This document shows, piece after piece, positions 51,359-59,984 of a stretch of 64,000 bases of DNA. The notes under the pieces are model-generated. The model did no database searches. It saw only the letters and a program-made list of their open reading frames with translations, and was not told the origin of the DNA. Both the position numbers and the translations under genes were made by a program. The stretch's first letter is position 1, and each line of letters opens with the position of its first letter. The DNA is from Akkermansiaceae bacterium (GTDB lineage Bacteria > Verrucomicrobiota > Verrucomicrobiia > Verrucomicrobiales > Akkermansiaceae): contig SUVK01000006.1 in the NCBI GenBank assembly GCA_015062055.1, forward strand, positions 1 to 64,000. Reading direction: 5' to 3'.

Positions 51359-53596
51359 ATGCCGAATCATCCGGAGAACAACGATTTAGAAAACCGACTG
51401 ACTGCCTACTTACGACAGCCACGGTATGAGGCTCAAGATGCATCTGCAATCGCGCGGGGCTTAGGCGTATCCTCTGCAGAGCGCCCTGCTCTGCGCGCTT
51501 TGCTGAAAGAGTGGCAACAGAGCGGCAAACTGGTGAGACTGCGCCAAGCGCGTTTCGTACTTCGAGCCGTGGCGGACACGCCGCTTGTGGGGCGCATACG
51601 CCAACTTCCTAAAGGAAAACTCTTGTTTATAGCCGATGCCGCCGGGCAACCAGTACTGAAAAAACTAACTGATGAAGACAGCACCGGCCCCATAGAACTA
51701 CCGGTCCAACCCCACCGAGATGGCGGGGCCATGGATGGGGATCTTGTAAAAGTTACCATACGGCGCAATGCCCCCCGAGCTTATGGTCGCCGCAAAGGCA
51801 AACCACAGCCCGAGGAGCTGTCTCTAGAAGTTAGAGTAGATGAGATTATCGAGCGTCGACGTGATACGTGGGTGGGCATTTATCGGGCCGGGGGACGCTA
51901 TGGTTATTTGATGGGAGACGGCAAAAGCGCTCCCGAAAGCGTACGCATTGCAGAACCTCCGCCCGCCAATTTGCAATCTGGTATGGTAATTTCAGCACGT
52001 ATCATCAATTATCCTATCGGCAAGATGGCTGCCACTGCAGCTATCGAAAAAGTGCTGGGGTGGCCGGACGATACAGGTGTAGATATCACCACCATCATAC
52101 ACCGTTACACACTGAGGGAAAACTTCCCCACAGCTGTACTGAAAGAAGCGGAGCAATTGAGCGACAATATACCGTCAGATGAATACAGCCGCCGCGATGA
52201 TTGGCGCAGGGAAATCGTTTTCACCATAGACCCGGCTTCCGCACGAGATTACGATGATGCCATTTGCGTAAAAGAGCTTTCTAAAGACAGCTGGGAGCTC
52301 GCCGTACACATTGCAGACGTAAGCTACTATGTTAAGCCCGATAGCGAGATGGACCGCGAAGCCTACATGCGCGGCAACTCCACATACTTACCGGACCGCG
52401 TATTACCCATGCTGCCACCGAGATTGAGCGATAATCTTTGCTCACTGCGCGCCGGCGAAGATAGGCTGACCAAGCTGTGTCTGATGAGAATCAACCGCAA
52501 GGGCGAGGTCTTTCGGGCAGAGTTTCGCAATGCGGTCATATGCTCCCGCTGCCGACTTGATTACGGCATGGCATTGGCCGTTATTGAAGGGCGCAACAGC
52601 ACTCAAGACGCAGAGGTAGATGCAGCCATCAAAACAGCGCACAAACTTGCTACCGTTTTGCGGCAAAAACGCATGAAAAAAGGTGCGCTCGACCTGGAAG
52701 TTCCCGAGCTCAATTTGATACTCACCCCGCAAGGTAAGGTAGAAAGCGTAGAGACAACACGCAGTGATGCGGCGCATCAAATGATAGAAGAGTTTATGCT
52801 TGCCGCCAACGAGGCCGTGGCGCATGCTCTCACAGCAAGTATAACCCCCACCATTTATCGAGTACATGAAGAACCCGACCCGGCAAAACTGCAAAGTTTT
52901 GCAAACACCGCACGCAGCTATGGTCTACAAGTGGGCACCCTCAATTCACGAGATGAATTAAAACGAGTGATCGAGCAAATACGCGGGCATGAAAATGAGC
53001 AAATTCTCACGACAGCCCTGCTACGCTCCATGATGCGAGCCTGCTATTCAACTCGGGCACTGGGGCACTTCGGGTTGGCTAAAACAGATTACTGTCACTT
53101 TACAAGCCCAATACGGCGCTATGCAGACCTACTGGTTCACCGTGGGTTCGATCGGCTCATATTCGGCAAAAATGCCCGTATTCACCTGCCGCACATGGGG
53201 CAATTGGTTGCTATGGCAGAGCATATTTCAGAAACGGAGCGCAACTCTGCTGCAGCCGAAAATGAAGCAAAACAAACGAAACTCGCCCAATTTTTGGCAG
53301 ACGAGTGCGACAGTCAATCCCCGAGAGTTTGGGACGGCATCATTACAGACGCCTACCCGCAAGGATTTGCCGTAGAGGTTCCTGCCCTTCAAATGAAAGG
53401 TTTTGTCGGTGGCGAAGAGCTAGAAAACGCCTACGGCGCGAGGTGGTTCTTTGAGCAACACACCCGCCGATGGACATCTACCGATGGTCGCTACCTGCTG
53501 CCGGGCGATACCCTGAAGCTTATTCCCTGTAATGTTGACACAGTTTGTCGCTTTATCGATTTTCGCCCGGCCGAAGCATCAGAAATCAAAGCGTAA
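51359..53596 (+). CDS. rnr: Ribonuclease R (VacB)
   Basis: A 745-residue 3'-5' exoribonuclease of the RNB family that degrades structured RNA. An N-terminal winged-helix (DASAIARGLGVSSAERPALRALLKEW) and cold-shock domains precede the RNB catalytic domain with FTIDPASARDYDDAICVKEL near residue 295, which holds the metal-binding Asp cluster. PIRRYADLLVHRGFDRL and a C-terminal S1 domain (WDGIITDAYPQGFAVEVPALQMKGFV) follow. Its 3' end overlaps the convergent OMP gene by 18 nt. It lies 14 nt after a DUF3313-like gene. Confidence 0.94.
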   Translation: MPNHPENNDLENRLTAYLRQPRYEAQDASAIARGLGVSSAERPALRALLKEWQQSGKLVRLRQARFVLRAVADTPLVGRIRQLPKGKLLFIADAAGQPVLKKLTDEDSTGPIELPVQPHRDGGAMDGDLVKVTIRRNAPRAYGRRKGKPQPEELSLEVRVDEIIERRRDTWVGIYRAGGRYGYLMGDGKSAPESVRIAEPPPANLQSGMVISARIINYPIGKMAATAAIEKVLGWPDDTGVDITTIIHRYTLRENFPTAVLKEAEQLSDNIPSDEYSRRDDWRREIVFTIDPASARDYDDAICVKELSKDSWELAVHIADVSYYVKPDSEMDREAYMRGNSTYLPDRVLPMLPPRLSDNLCSLRAGEDRLTKLCLMRINRKGEVFRAEFRNAVICSRCRLDYGMALAVIEGRNSTQDAEVDAAIKTAHKLATVLRQKRMKKGALDLEVPELNLILTPQGKVESVETTRSDAAHQMIEEFMLAANEAVAHALTASITPTIYRVHEEPDPAKLQSFANTARSYGLQVGTLNSRDELKRVIEQIRGHENEQILTTALLRSMMRACYSTRALGHFGLAKTDYCHFTSPIRRYADLLVHRGFDRLIFGKNARIHLPHMGQLVAMAEHISETERNSAAAENEAKQTKLAQFLADECDSQSPRVWDGIITDAYPQGFAVEVPALQMKGFVGGEELENAYGARWFFEQHTRRWTSTDGRYLLPGDTLKLIPCNVDTVCRFIDFRPAEASEIKA

Positions 53597-54319
53597 GCCC
53601 GCGCGGATTTCGTGCACCCCCCATTCCGGGGCTTTTACGCTAGGACTATGGCGTTCCCATTCGTGACGAGCTTCAGGGCGAGCGGTAGAAGAGCTGAATT
53701 GATACCCAATCTCAAGGCTTGTTCTCTCTCCCAATTGGTAATTAAGCCCCGCATATGCCGCATATTTGAACCCTGCCACGGTATCCGTTTGCTCCGGGTC
53801 ACTGTAATATGTACCATCATACGGGTCATAGTATCCATCGTACGGATAGTAATCTAACGCCAAGCTCTGGATATCGAGCCCGGCTTTTACACCGGCAGCC
53901 AAGCTCAAACGCTCTGTAACCGGCAACTGTACACGGTAACCGACCATCAACGAAAAAGTATTGCGGTCATACTCGTACTCAAAATATCTTGGTCTGTGAT
54001 GCCCATACAACATCATTTCGACATCTCCGCCGCCACCGCCTATTGCAACATCGACCGTTAATGCTTGGTATTTCGTAAATCGGTATGCATATTCAAACTC
54101 GATTTGCGCTAAATCGCAATCATACAGCTCATCCTCCGAATTGTTGCTGATTCCGTAGGAGAGATTGAATGCAAATTGGTGAGGACTTGCCTCCGGCTCT
54201 GCCACCTGCATCGTAATGTGATGCAGCAGGCTATCATCTACCACTTCGCCAGGTACCGGCTCTACGGCTGCACTTGCCATCGCCCCTACTACACTTATTG
54301 CCCATATTGTTTTCTTCAT
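53579..54319 (-). CDS. Outer membrane beta-barrel protein
   Basis: 246 residues with a cleavable signal peptide (KKTIWAISVVGAMASAAVEP). The mature region alternates hydrophobic and polar residues in about eight strands (FEYAYRFTKYQALTVDVAIGG, LMVGYRVQLPVTERLSLAAGVKAGLD, YAAYAGLNYQLGERTSLEIGYQFSS) and ends with the typical terminal strand EIRAGLRFDF with C-terminal Phe. This is the pattern of small porin-like barrels. A Tyr/Asp/Gly-rich loop (DYYPYDGYYDPYDGTYY) stands out. Substrate is unknown. Confidence 0.8.
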   Translation of the reverse strand: MKKTIWAISVVGAMASAAVEPVPGEVVDDSLLHHITMQVAEPEASPHQFAFNLSYGISNNSEDELYDCDLAQIEFEYAYRFTKYQALTVDVAIGGGGGDVEMMLYGHHRPRYFEYEYDRNTFSLMVGYRVQLPVTERLSLAAGVKAGLDIQSLALDYYPYDGYYDPYDGTYYSDPEQTDTVAGFKYAAYAGLNYQLGERTSLEIGYQFSSSTARPEARHEWERHSPSVKAPEWGVHEIRAGLRFDF

Positions 54320-54407
54320 AAAATCTATTTGTTTTCCATATATTTACCAAATCATTAACCGTTTTACAAGCATAAATAAATTTATTTTGAAAAAAATCAT
54401 TATAGAG

Positions 54408-54435
54408 TTGACAATTCCTATTATAATAGTATAAA
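54408..54435 (+). promoter_or_regulatory. Promoter of the first small ankyrin gene
   Basis: A perfect TTGACA (54408-54413) and TATAAA (54430-54435) with a 16-nt spacer. Unlike many genes here, a purine-rich AAAGGA precedes the ATG by 9 nt. Confidence 0.65.
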
Positions 54436-54465
54436 TAAAATCAACAACCGAAAGGAATAACAAAT

Positions 54466-54933
54466 ATGAAGAAATCGATTTACACAGCAGTTGTAGGGGC
54501 CCTGCTTTGTGGGGCGATAATAACGCCGCAAGTAACAGCAGATGAGGGATTTAACCACCCGAAGCGTCAAGTATTACGCGCAGCACGGGGTGGGGATGCC
54601 GAATTGAAGGCACTGTTGAATCGAGGGGTTAATATTAACGCGACCGATGAAGATGGAGAAACGGCACTCATGGAAGCCGCAGATAGTCGCAACGCGGAAA
54701 CTGTGAGAGTCTTGATAGCCAACGGCGCTAATGTCAATGCTGCAGATGAAGACGGAGAAACGGCATTGATGATTGCAGCAGACGAAGGCAACGCAGAAGT
54801 AGTACGCCTCCTCATAGAAGCCGGCGCCAATGTAAACGCACGCGATGAAGACGGAGAAACGGCCCTCGACAAAGCAATCGACGAGAGAAACCACCAAGTA
54901 GCCGAGCAGCTTCGCGCAGCCGGGGCGAGATGA
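54466..54933 (+). CDS. Exported minimal ankyrin-repeat protein 1
   Basis: 155 residues: a signal peptide (SIYTAVVGALLCGAIITPQVTA), a capping stretch (VLRAARGGDAELKALLNRG), and about three near-identical 33-residue ankyrin repeats, each with ADEDGETALM or ARDEDGETALD at the turn. The repeats are also nearly identical as DNA, implying recent duplication. Ankyrin repeats bind protein partners. A periplasmic or secreted role is likely. A similar gene lies 138 nt downstream and a longer one beyond nadE. A rare clear Shine-Dalgarno supports the start. Confidence 0.83.
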   Translation: MKKSIYTAVVGALLCGAIITPQVTADEGFNHPKRQVLRAARGGDAELKALLNRGVNINATDEDGETALMEAADSRNAETVRVLIANGANVNAADEDGETALMIAADEGNAEVVRLLIEAGANVNARDEDGETALDKAIDERNHQVAEQLRAAGAR

Positions 54934-54960
54934 CAGATAGCACAAACAATCAATTTTCAA

Positions 54961-54986
54961 AGCTCGGGGTTTCCCGAGCTTTTTTG
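54961..54986 (+). terminator. Terminator after ankyrin gene 1
   Basis: Stem AGCTCGGG/CCCGAGCT with GTTT loop, followed by six T residues. Confidence 0.85.
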
Positions 54987-55016
54987 TTTAACGAGCTAAC
55001 AATTTGGAAGTTAGAA

Positions 55017-55045
55017 TTGACGCAACGGCATTCATTCTGTATAAA
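55017..55045 (+). promoter_or_regulatory. Promoter of the second small ankyrin gene
   Basis: TTGACG (55017-55022), 17-nt spacer, TATAAA (55040-55045), 26 nt before the ATG. Confidence 0.65.
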
Positions 55046-55071
55046 ATGGCGACACAACATCCCATAACAGA

Positions 55072-55542
55072 ATGAAAGAACTTATCATCTACAACATTAT
55101 TGCAGCAGCATTGGCCGGGGCTGTGCTGATACCTCTGGCAGCAGCAACCAACACCGGTTTTAAGAACGATAAAGAAGAAATTTATCATGCAGCCCGACAA
55201 GGAGGCGAAGAGCTCCGCGCGATTATGGCAGAAGGGCTTAGCATAAACACCATTGATGAGCAGGGGAAAACAGCACTCATGGATGCAGCTGATAATAATG
55301 AAGAAAAAATCGTGCAAATACTCATCAGTAACGGGGCCAATGTGAACATGCAAGATGAGAAAGGCGAAACTGCCCTTATGCTTGCGGCCGAAGACGGCTC
55401 TACTAATATCGTTTGCCTGCTTTTAGATGCAGATGCCGACCCTAAAATTCGTGATAGAAAAGGCGAAACGGCATTGCAAAAGGCAGAAAATGCGGGGCAC
55501 AGCGATACCGCCGGGTTTATTGGCCGTGCCGGCAACAACTAA
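55072..55542 (+). CDS. Exported minimal ankyrin-repeat protein 2
   Basis: 156 residues and a paralogue of the gene at 54466. The N-terminal hydrophobic stretch (IIYNIIAAALAGAVLIPLAAA) acts as a signal or anchor, followed by YHAARQGGEELRAIMAEG and three ankyrin repeats (EQGKTALMDAADNNEEKIVQILISNGANVN, EKGETALMLAAEDGSTNIVCLLLDADADPK, and a shorter last one). It has its own promoter and is followed by a strong hairpin shared with the convergent nadE. Confidence 0.8.
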   Translation: MKELIIYNIIAAALAGAVLIPLAAATNTGFKNDKEEIYHAARQGGEELRAIMAEGLSINTIDEQGKTALMDAADNNEEKIVQILISNGANVNMQDEKGETALMLAAEDGSTNIVCLLLDADADPKIRDRKGETALQKAENAGHSDTAGFIGRAGNN

Positions 55543-55550
55543 GGACTTCA

Positions 55551-55585
55551 TCACGGCAGTCTTACATAAGACTGCCGTGATAAAA
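55551..55585. terminator. Bidirectional terminator between ankyrin 2 and nadE
   Basis: Perfect 13-bp stem TCACGGCAGTCTT and complement, ACAT loop, flanked by A- and T-rich tracts. Confidence 0.75.
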
Positions 55586-55591
55586 ACTGTA

Positions 55592-57514
55592 TCAATTCCA
55601 CTGCCACAAAGTTCCGCAAACATCGGTGGGCATACGCCAATCGCCACGGGGAGAAAGAGCAATAGTGCCTACTTTGGGACCATCGGGCACACATGTACGC
55701 TTGAATTGCTGCGTAAAGAAGCGACGCAGGAACATACGCAAGGTGCTATCGACCAATGATTCATCATATTCACCATAGAAAGCATGCAAAGCAAGTGCTT
55801 TCAATTTAGCAGGTTCGGCACCATACTTGATGAAGTGGTAGAGGAAGAAATCATGCAAATCATACGGCCCGAGAATTTCCTCAGTTTTTTGGTCAATTTT
55901 ACCATCATCAGAAGGGGGCAATAACTCCGGGCTTACAGGTGTTGCATTAACAGAGCGCAACACAGCGGCCAGCTCAGGCTCGACCTTAGTGGCAGAATAT
56001 TCAATGAGACAACGAATAAGAGATTTCGGGATAGAGCAGTTCACCCCATACATGCTCATGTGGTCGCCATTATAGGTAGCCCACCCGAGAGCTATTTCAG
56101 AGAGGTCTCCTGTGCCCACCACCATTCCGCCGGTCTTATTGGCAAAGTTCATGAGCAGTTTGGTACGCTCTCTAGCCTGAACATTCTCGTATGTGTTGGT
56201 CCGCAGAGCGGGGTCAAACTCCAAATCTTTGAAATGCAAAAGACAGGCTTCCTTGATATTAATTTCTTTAAAGGTACACCCCAGCAGTTGAATCATCTTA
56301 ACAGCGTTGGAGTATGTGCGCCCCGTAGTACCGAAACCGGGCATGGTGAGAGCCAATATACAATCATTATTGCGCCCCATCATTTTACATGCGCGGTCGC
56401 ACACCAACAAAGCCAAAGTGCTATCCAACCCGCCCGATACACCTATAACCAAAGTTTTAGCCCGGGCGCATTCTATGCGCTTGACCAAGGCCGAAGCCTG
56501 AATGTTAAGAATCTCCTCACAGCGAGATTCCAACATGTCCGGCTCCGGCACAAAGGGGCGTGGTGGCAGGTAGGCATACTTCAAATCGCAGCTCGGTGAA
56601 TCACATTGACAGGAGACTCGCCGAGGCTCGGGCCATTCTGCTTGCAACAAATTGTCGCAGAACGAACTCTCGCTTATACGTGCCGTTCTTAACCGCTGCA
56701 CATCAACATCGGCATAAATCATGGTGCAATCACGCGAGAACGGCTCATTGGCAGCCGCCATGCGGCCATTCACGGCAATGAGGGACGCGCCGGCACACAC
56801 GCCTTCTTGGGTACTTTCTCCCACTCCGGCACAGGTGTGTACATAGGCAGCCACACAACTGCCACTCCGAGCTGCCACCTGAGTACGGGTATACTCACCG
56901 CGGCCTACAAGAGCTAATGCGGCAGAGGGATTCAGAATAACGCTTACCCCCTGCATTGCCAAACGGGTAGAGGGCGGTAACAAGGCAGAGGCGTCATCGC
57001 CTATCTCGATACCTATTTTCAGTTCCTCATTTACCTCAAACACCAAATCGGTACCAATGGGGATGCTATGGCCCGCAGCATGTAATTCTACTTCGGTACG
57101 TGTCAACATGGCCGCCGGGGAAAAACAGCGCCGCTCATAACATTCTCGCTTATTGGGAATGACGCTCTTGGGCACAAACCCGCGTATAACACCGCCTTGT
57201 ACCACAGCTGCTACATTAAATAATTTGTCATCAATCAGCAAGGGCAAACCTAACACAGCTACCAGCGGCATGCTCGCAGCTTCATTGGCAAAACGAATCA
57301 GCGCTTGCTCTGCGGCTCTCAGCAAGGTAGGCTGAAAGAACAGATCCCCGCAAGAGGCAGCCGTTATACACAGCTCGGGGAAAACCACTACAGCAGCCCC
57401 CTGCTCTGAGGCTATGCGAGCAGCAGCTATAAGCTCATTTGTATTATACTCTACATCTGCTACGCGTACGCGCGGAACAGATGCTGCCAATCTGTAATAG
57501 CCGTATGTGCTCAT
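55592..57514 (-). CDS. nadE: NAD+ synthetase with glutaminase-like domain, nucleophile cysteine missing
   Basis: A 640-residue enzyme in the glutamine-dependent NadE layout: an N-terminal nitrilase-fold domain and a C-terminal synthetase with the ATP loop VIGVSGGLDSTLALLV near residue 350. In the nitrilase domain the Glu (VVVFPELCITAASCGDLFF) and Lys (FVPKSVIPNKRECYERRCF) are present. The segment that normally reads xExCEDLW reads IGIEIGDDAS, so the catalytic Cys is Gly and the glutaminase should be inactive. The C-terminal half appears fully functional and would use free ammonia. The gene converges with the ankyrin gene at 55072 and diverges from the ankyrin gene at 57636. Confidence 0.88.
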   Translation of the reverse strand: MSTYGYYRLAASVPRVRVADVEYNTNELIAAARIASEQGAAVVVFPELCITAASCGDLFFQPTLLRAAEQALIRFANEAASMPLVAVLGLPLLIDDKLFNVAAVVQGGVIRGFVPKSVIPNKRECYERRCFSPAAMLTRTEVELHAAGHSIPIGTDLVFEVNEELKIGIEIGDDASALLPPSTRLAMQGVSVILNPSAALALVGRGEYTRTQVAARSGSCVAAYVHTCAGVGESTQEGVCAGASLIAVNGRMAAANEPFSRDCTMIYADVDVQRLRTARISESSFCDNLLQAEWPEPRRVSCQCDSPSCDLKYAYLPPRPFVPEPDMLESRCEEILNIQASALVKRIECARAKTLVIGVSGGLDSTLALLVCDRACKMMGRNNDCILALTMPGFGTTGRTYSNAVKMIQLLGCTFKEINIKEACLLHFKDLEFDPALRTNTYENVQARERTKLLMNFANKTGGMVVGTGDLSEIALGWATYNGDHMSMYGVNCSIPKSLIRCLIEYSATKVEPELAAVLRSVNATPVSPELLPPSDDGKIDQKTEEILGPYDLHDFFLYHFIKYGAEPAKLKALALHAFYGEYDESLVDSTLRMFLRRFFTQQFKRTCVPDGPKVGTIALSPRGDWRMPTDVCGTLWQWN

Positions 57515-57635
57515 TTCAACGTCTATTCTGCCACAATCTTATCGAATGTCAACCCTAAACGGGCTATAAAAAACAGCGTCATACCCAAACTCTCGCCTTG
57601 CGGGCTGCCATAACGTATGGTAGAAAACAGTTACC

Positions 57636-59069
57636 ATGAAACCGCGTATCAAAGCTATCATGATGTGTGCTGCCATGTTGACGGCAGCGCTGCCTGCCTA
57701 TTCTCAGCAAGAATCACTTCAACAGCCCTCCCCTCTGATGGAGCTCATGCAGAAAGGGACGGCCTCTGAGCTGGAAAAATTGATTGCCGAAGGTTTTGAC
57801 GTCAATCAATGCGATGCAGAAGGGACCTCTGCATTATTGCTGGCAACGGCGAACCGTCGCTCTGATCTCATGTATGTATTGTTAGAGAACGGCGCAGACC
57901 CCAACTTTGCCAAAGACCCCGGCATAACAGCCTTGGGCATTGCCTGCATGTTCGACGACTGGTCAATGGTAGACTTGCTTATCACACATGGTGCAGATGT
58001 GAATTACTGTGCCCCCAACGGCGAGAGTACGCTTTCTATGGCCTGTGCACAGGGCGCCATTAATGCCGTGCAAATGTTACTGACAGCCAACGCCACCCCC
58101 GATGTAAGAGACGCCAAGGGGATTACACCCCTGTTGCATGTCATTATGCATAATACGGAAAACAGTCTCTCAATAGCCCGCATGTTGCTGGAGAAAGGCG
58201 CCAATGCCAACTTGTCTATGCCCAATGGGTTCTCGCCGCTGATGGGTGCCGTGCAGATGAACGACATGGACATTGCCATGTTGCTACTGGAGCAAGGAGC
58301 CGACATCAACGCCCGCCAAGGTAACGGCAAAGGCCCGTCGGCTCTCTCTATTGCCGTAGCATTGGGGCACAATGAAATGGTCGAATTACTTACCGAAAAC
58401 AAAGCCGATATAACGGTAGGCATTAACCCCCAAACCTCATTGATTGCCTATGCGTCTATGCTGGCACGTGCCGATGTGATGGAACCGTTGCTGAAACATG
58501 GGGCCAATGCCAACACGCGAGACGCACGCAGCAATGCTACCCCGTTGCATGTTACGGCAACCGGCAATGCGCTCATGATAGACTCCATTCAAATTATGGG
58601 TGCAGGGTCTTTATTGACTCAGCACGAAAGCAAAATGGATGCACCCTTGGCCTGCCAAGTACTTATCAACAACGGCGCAGATGTGAATGCAGTCGATAAC
58701 GACGGCACTACCCCCGCCATGATTGCCGCTATGGACGGCTGCCCCGAAACCCTCAAGGTGCTCATTGATAATGGGGCAGACCTGAACAAGGCAGACCGGG
58801 CCGGGCGCACACCGCTTATTCTTGCCGTGCTCAGCCCCGAGGAAAAGGCCAACATCTCGCTTACTCACGTAACCCCGATTGCAGCAGATCAAGTGAGACC
58901 CCACGTGGTCGCCAGCATGGCAGAATACCCCGATGTGGTTAACACGGTAAAGCTTCTGCTCAGTGCAGGTGCAGATGTTAATGCCAAAGATAAAGCAGGC
59001 AAAACAGCCCGCGACTACGCAACCAATGCCGAGGTCATCCGCCTGCTGGATGAAGCCGCAGCAAAATAA
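57636..59069 (+). CDS. Exported multi-ankyrin-repeat protein
   Basis: 477 residues with an N-terminal signal peptide (IMMCAAMLTAALPAYSQQ). Nine or more ankyrin repeats follow, with typical GADPNFAKDPGITALGIA, GADVNYCAPNGESTLSMA, GADINARQGNGKGPSALSIA and GADVNAVDNDGTTPAMIAA turns, ending GADVNAKDKAGKTARDYAT. Such proteins form elongated scaffolds for protein binding outside the cytoplasm. It has the same general type as the two small ankyrin genes. The alkD-like gene starts on the last base of its stop (TAATG), so the two are translationally coupled. Confidence 0.88.
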   Translation: MKPRIKAIMMCAAMLTAALPAYSQQESLQQPSPLMELMQKGTASELEKLIAEGFDVNQCDAEGTSALLLATANRRSDLMYVLLENGADPNFAKDPGITALGIACMFDDWSMVDLLITHGADVNYCAPNGESTLSMACAQGAINAVQMLLTANATPDVRDAKGITPLLHVIMHNTENSLSIARMLLEKGANANLSMPNGFSPLMGAVQMNDMDIAMLLLEQGADINARQGNGKGPSALSIAVALGHNEMVELLTENKADITVGINPQTSLIAYASMLARADVMEPLLKHGANANTRDARSNATPLHVTATGNALMIDSIQIMGAGSLLTQHESKMDAPLACQVLINNGADVNAVDNDGTTPAMIAAMDGCPETLKVLIDNGADLNKADRAGRTPLILAVLSPEEKANISLTHVTPIAADQVRPHVVASMAEYPDVVNTVKLLLSAGADVNAKDKAGKTARDYATNAEVIRLLDEAAAK

Positions 59070-59758
59070 TGCAGATACAAAAACTCAGAGAACGCCTGAA
59101 AGCGCTGGCAGAGCCACGTTTTCAGGCGTTTGCCGCATCTTTGATACCGGGAGAAGAGCATTTACTCGGTGTACGGTTGCCGGTTTTGCGCAAACTGGCT
59201 AAAGAAATTGCAGCCACCAATCGAGAGGTTATCTTTCATGAGCACACCCCACCACAAAGTATGGAAGAATGCATGCTGCGGGGCATGCTCCCGGGGTACG
59301 CGGCCAACAACATCGGCATTAATCAACGGCTCAGCGAGCTGGCTTGCTTTGTCCCACTCATTACCAACTGGAGCATTTGCGACTCATGCTGCGCTACTTA
59401 TAAATTCGCAAGAGAGCACCGTGAGCAAGTTTGGGATTTTTTACAACCTTATCTTTATTCAGAACAAGAGTTCGAATCGAGATTCGGGCTCGTCATGTTG
59501 CTCAACCACTTTGTACAGCAAGAAGATTGGGTAGAACGCATTGTTACCCTTTTACCAAAACTCCCCTTTACGGGGTATTATTCGGAAATGGCAGCGGCTT
59601 GGCTTCTGTGCGAAATTCACCTACGCTACCCTCATCAAGCCTTAAAACTTGTGGCAGCAAACTCTCCCCTTTCGCCCACCATTATTGCGCGTACACAACG
59701 AAAGATTCGCGAGTCTCGCAGAAATTATATCAATGCGCACCGCCGCCAAAAGCTATAA
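59069..59758 (+). CDS. AlkD-like DNA alkylation repair protein
   Basis: 229 residues of helical HEAT-like repeats, as in AlkD DNA glycosylases. The segment LLGVRLPVLRKLAKEIA and the later FVPLITNWSICDSCCATYKFAREH contain the conserved NWxxCD-like signature, with the Asp of the family's active-site cleft. AlkD excises positively charged alkylated bases without flipping them. It begins within the stop of the ankyrin gene, an unusual operon partner. Some family members lack activity, so the enzymatic claim is moderate. Confidence 0.8.
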   Translation: MQIQKLRERLKALAEPRFQAFAASLIPGEEHLLGVRLPVLRKLAKEIAATNREVIFHEHTPPQSMEECMLRGMLPGYAANNIGINQRLSELACFVPLITNWSICDSCCATYKFAREHREQVWDFLQPYLYSEQEFESRFGLVMLLNHFVQQEDWVERIVTLLPKLPFTGYYSEMAAAWLLCEIHLRYPHQALKLVAANSPLSPTIIARTQRKIRESRRNYINAHRRQKL

Positions 59759-59984
59759 CGACCTTAATAAGGGCATCTGCGAGTTTATCTAACATGATTA
59801 TGAGCCTTTCTCTTGCTTGAAATTGTATTGTTTACGGATAAATGCGCTGTAGATTTGCGCCGGATTTTCTATTATGAGTACCCGGCACACAAAAATCTAT
59901 CACACAAAATAATTTTTTCGACTTGAACAAGCGTCGAAACTAAAAGAGTATTAATCGAGTTTTGCCGACAAGCGCTCCGGCAAA

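Noticed and set aside
54600-54900. Regular repeats that could be a CRISPR array
   Set aside because: They are in-frame 33-residue ankyrin repeats inside a signal-peptide protein. No CRISPR array or cas gene was seen anywhere in the window.
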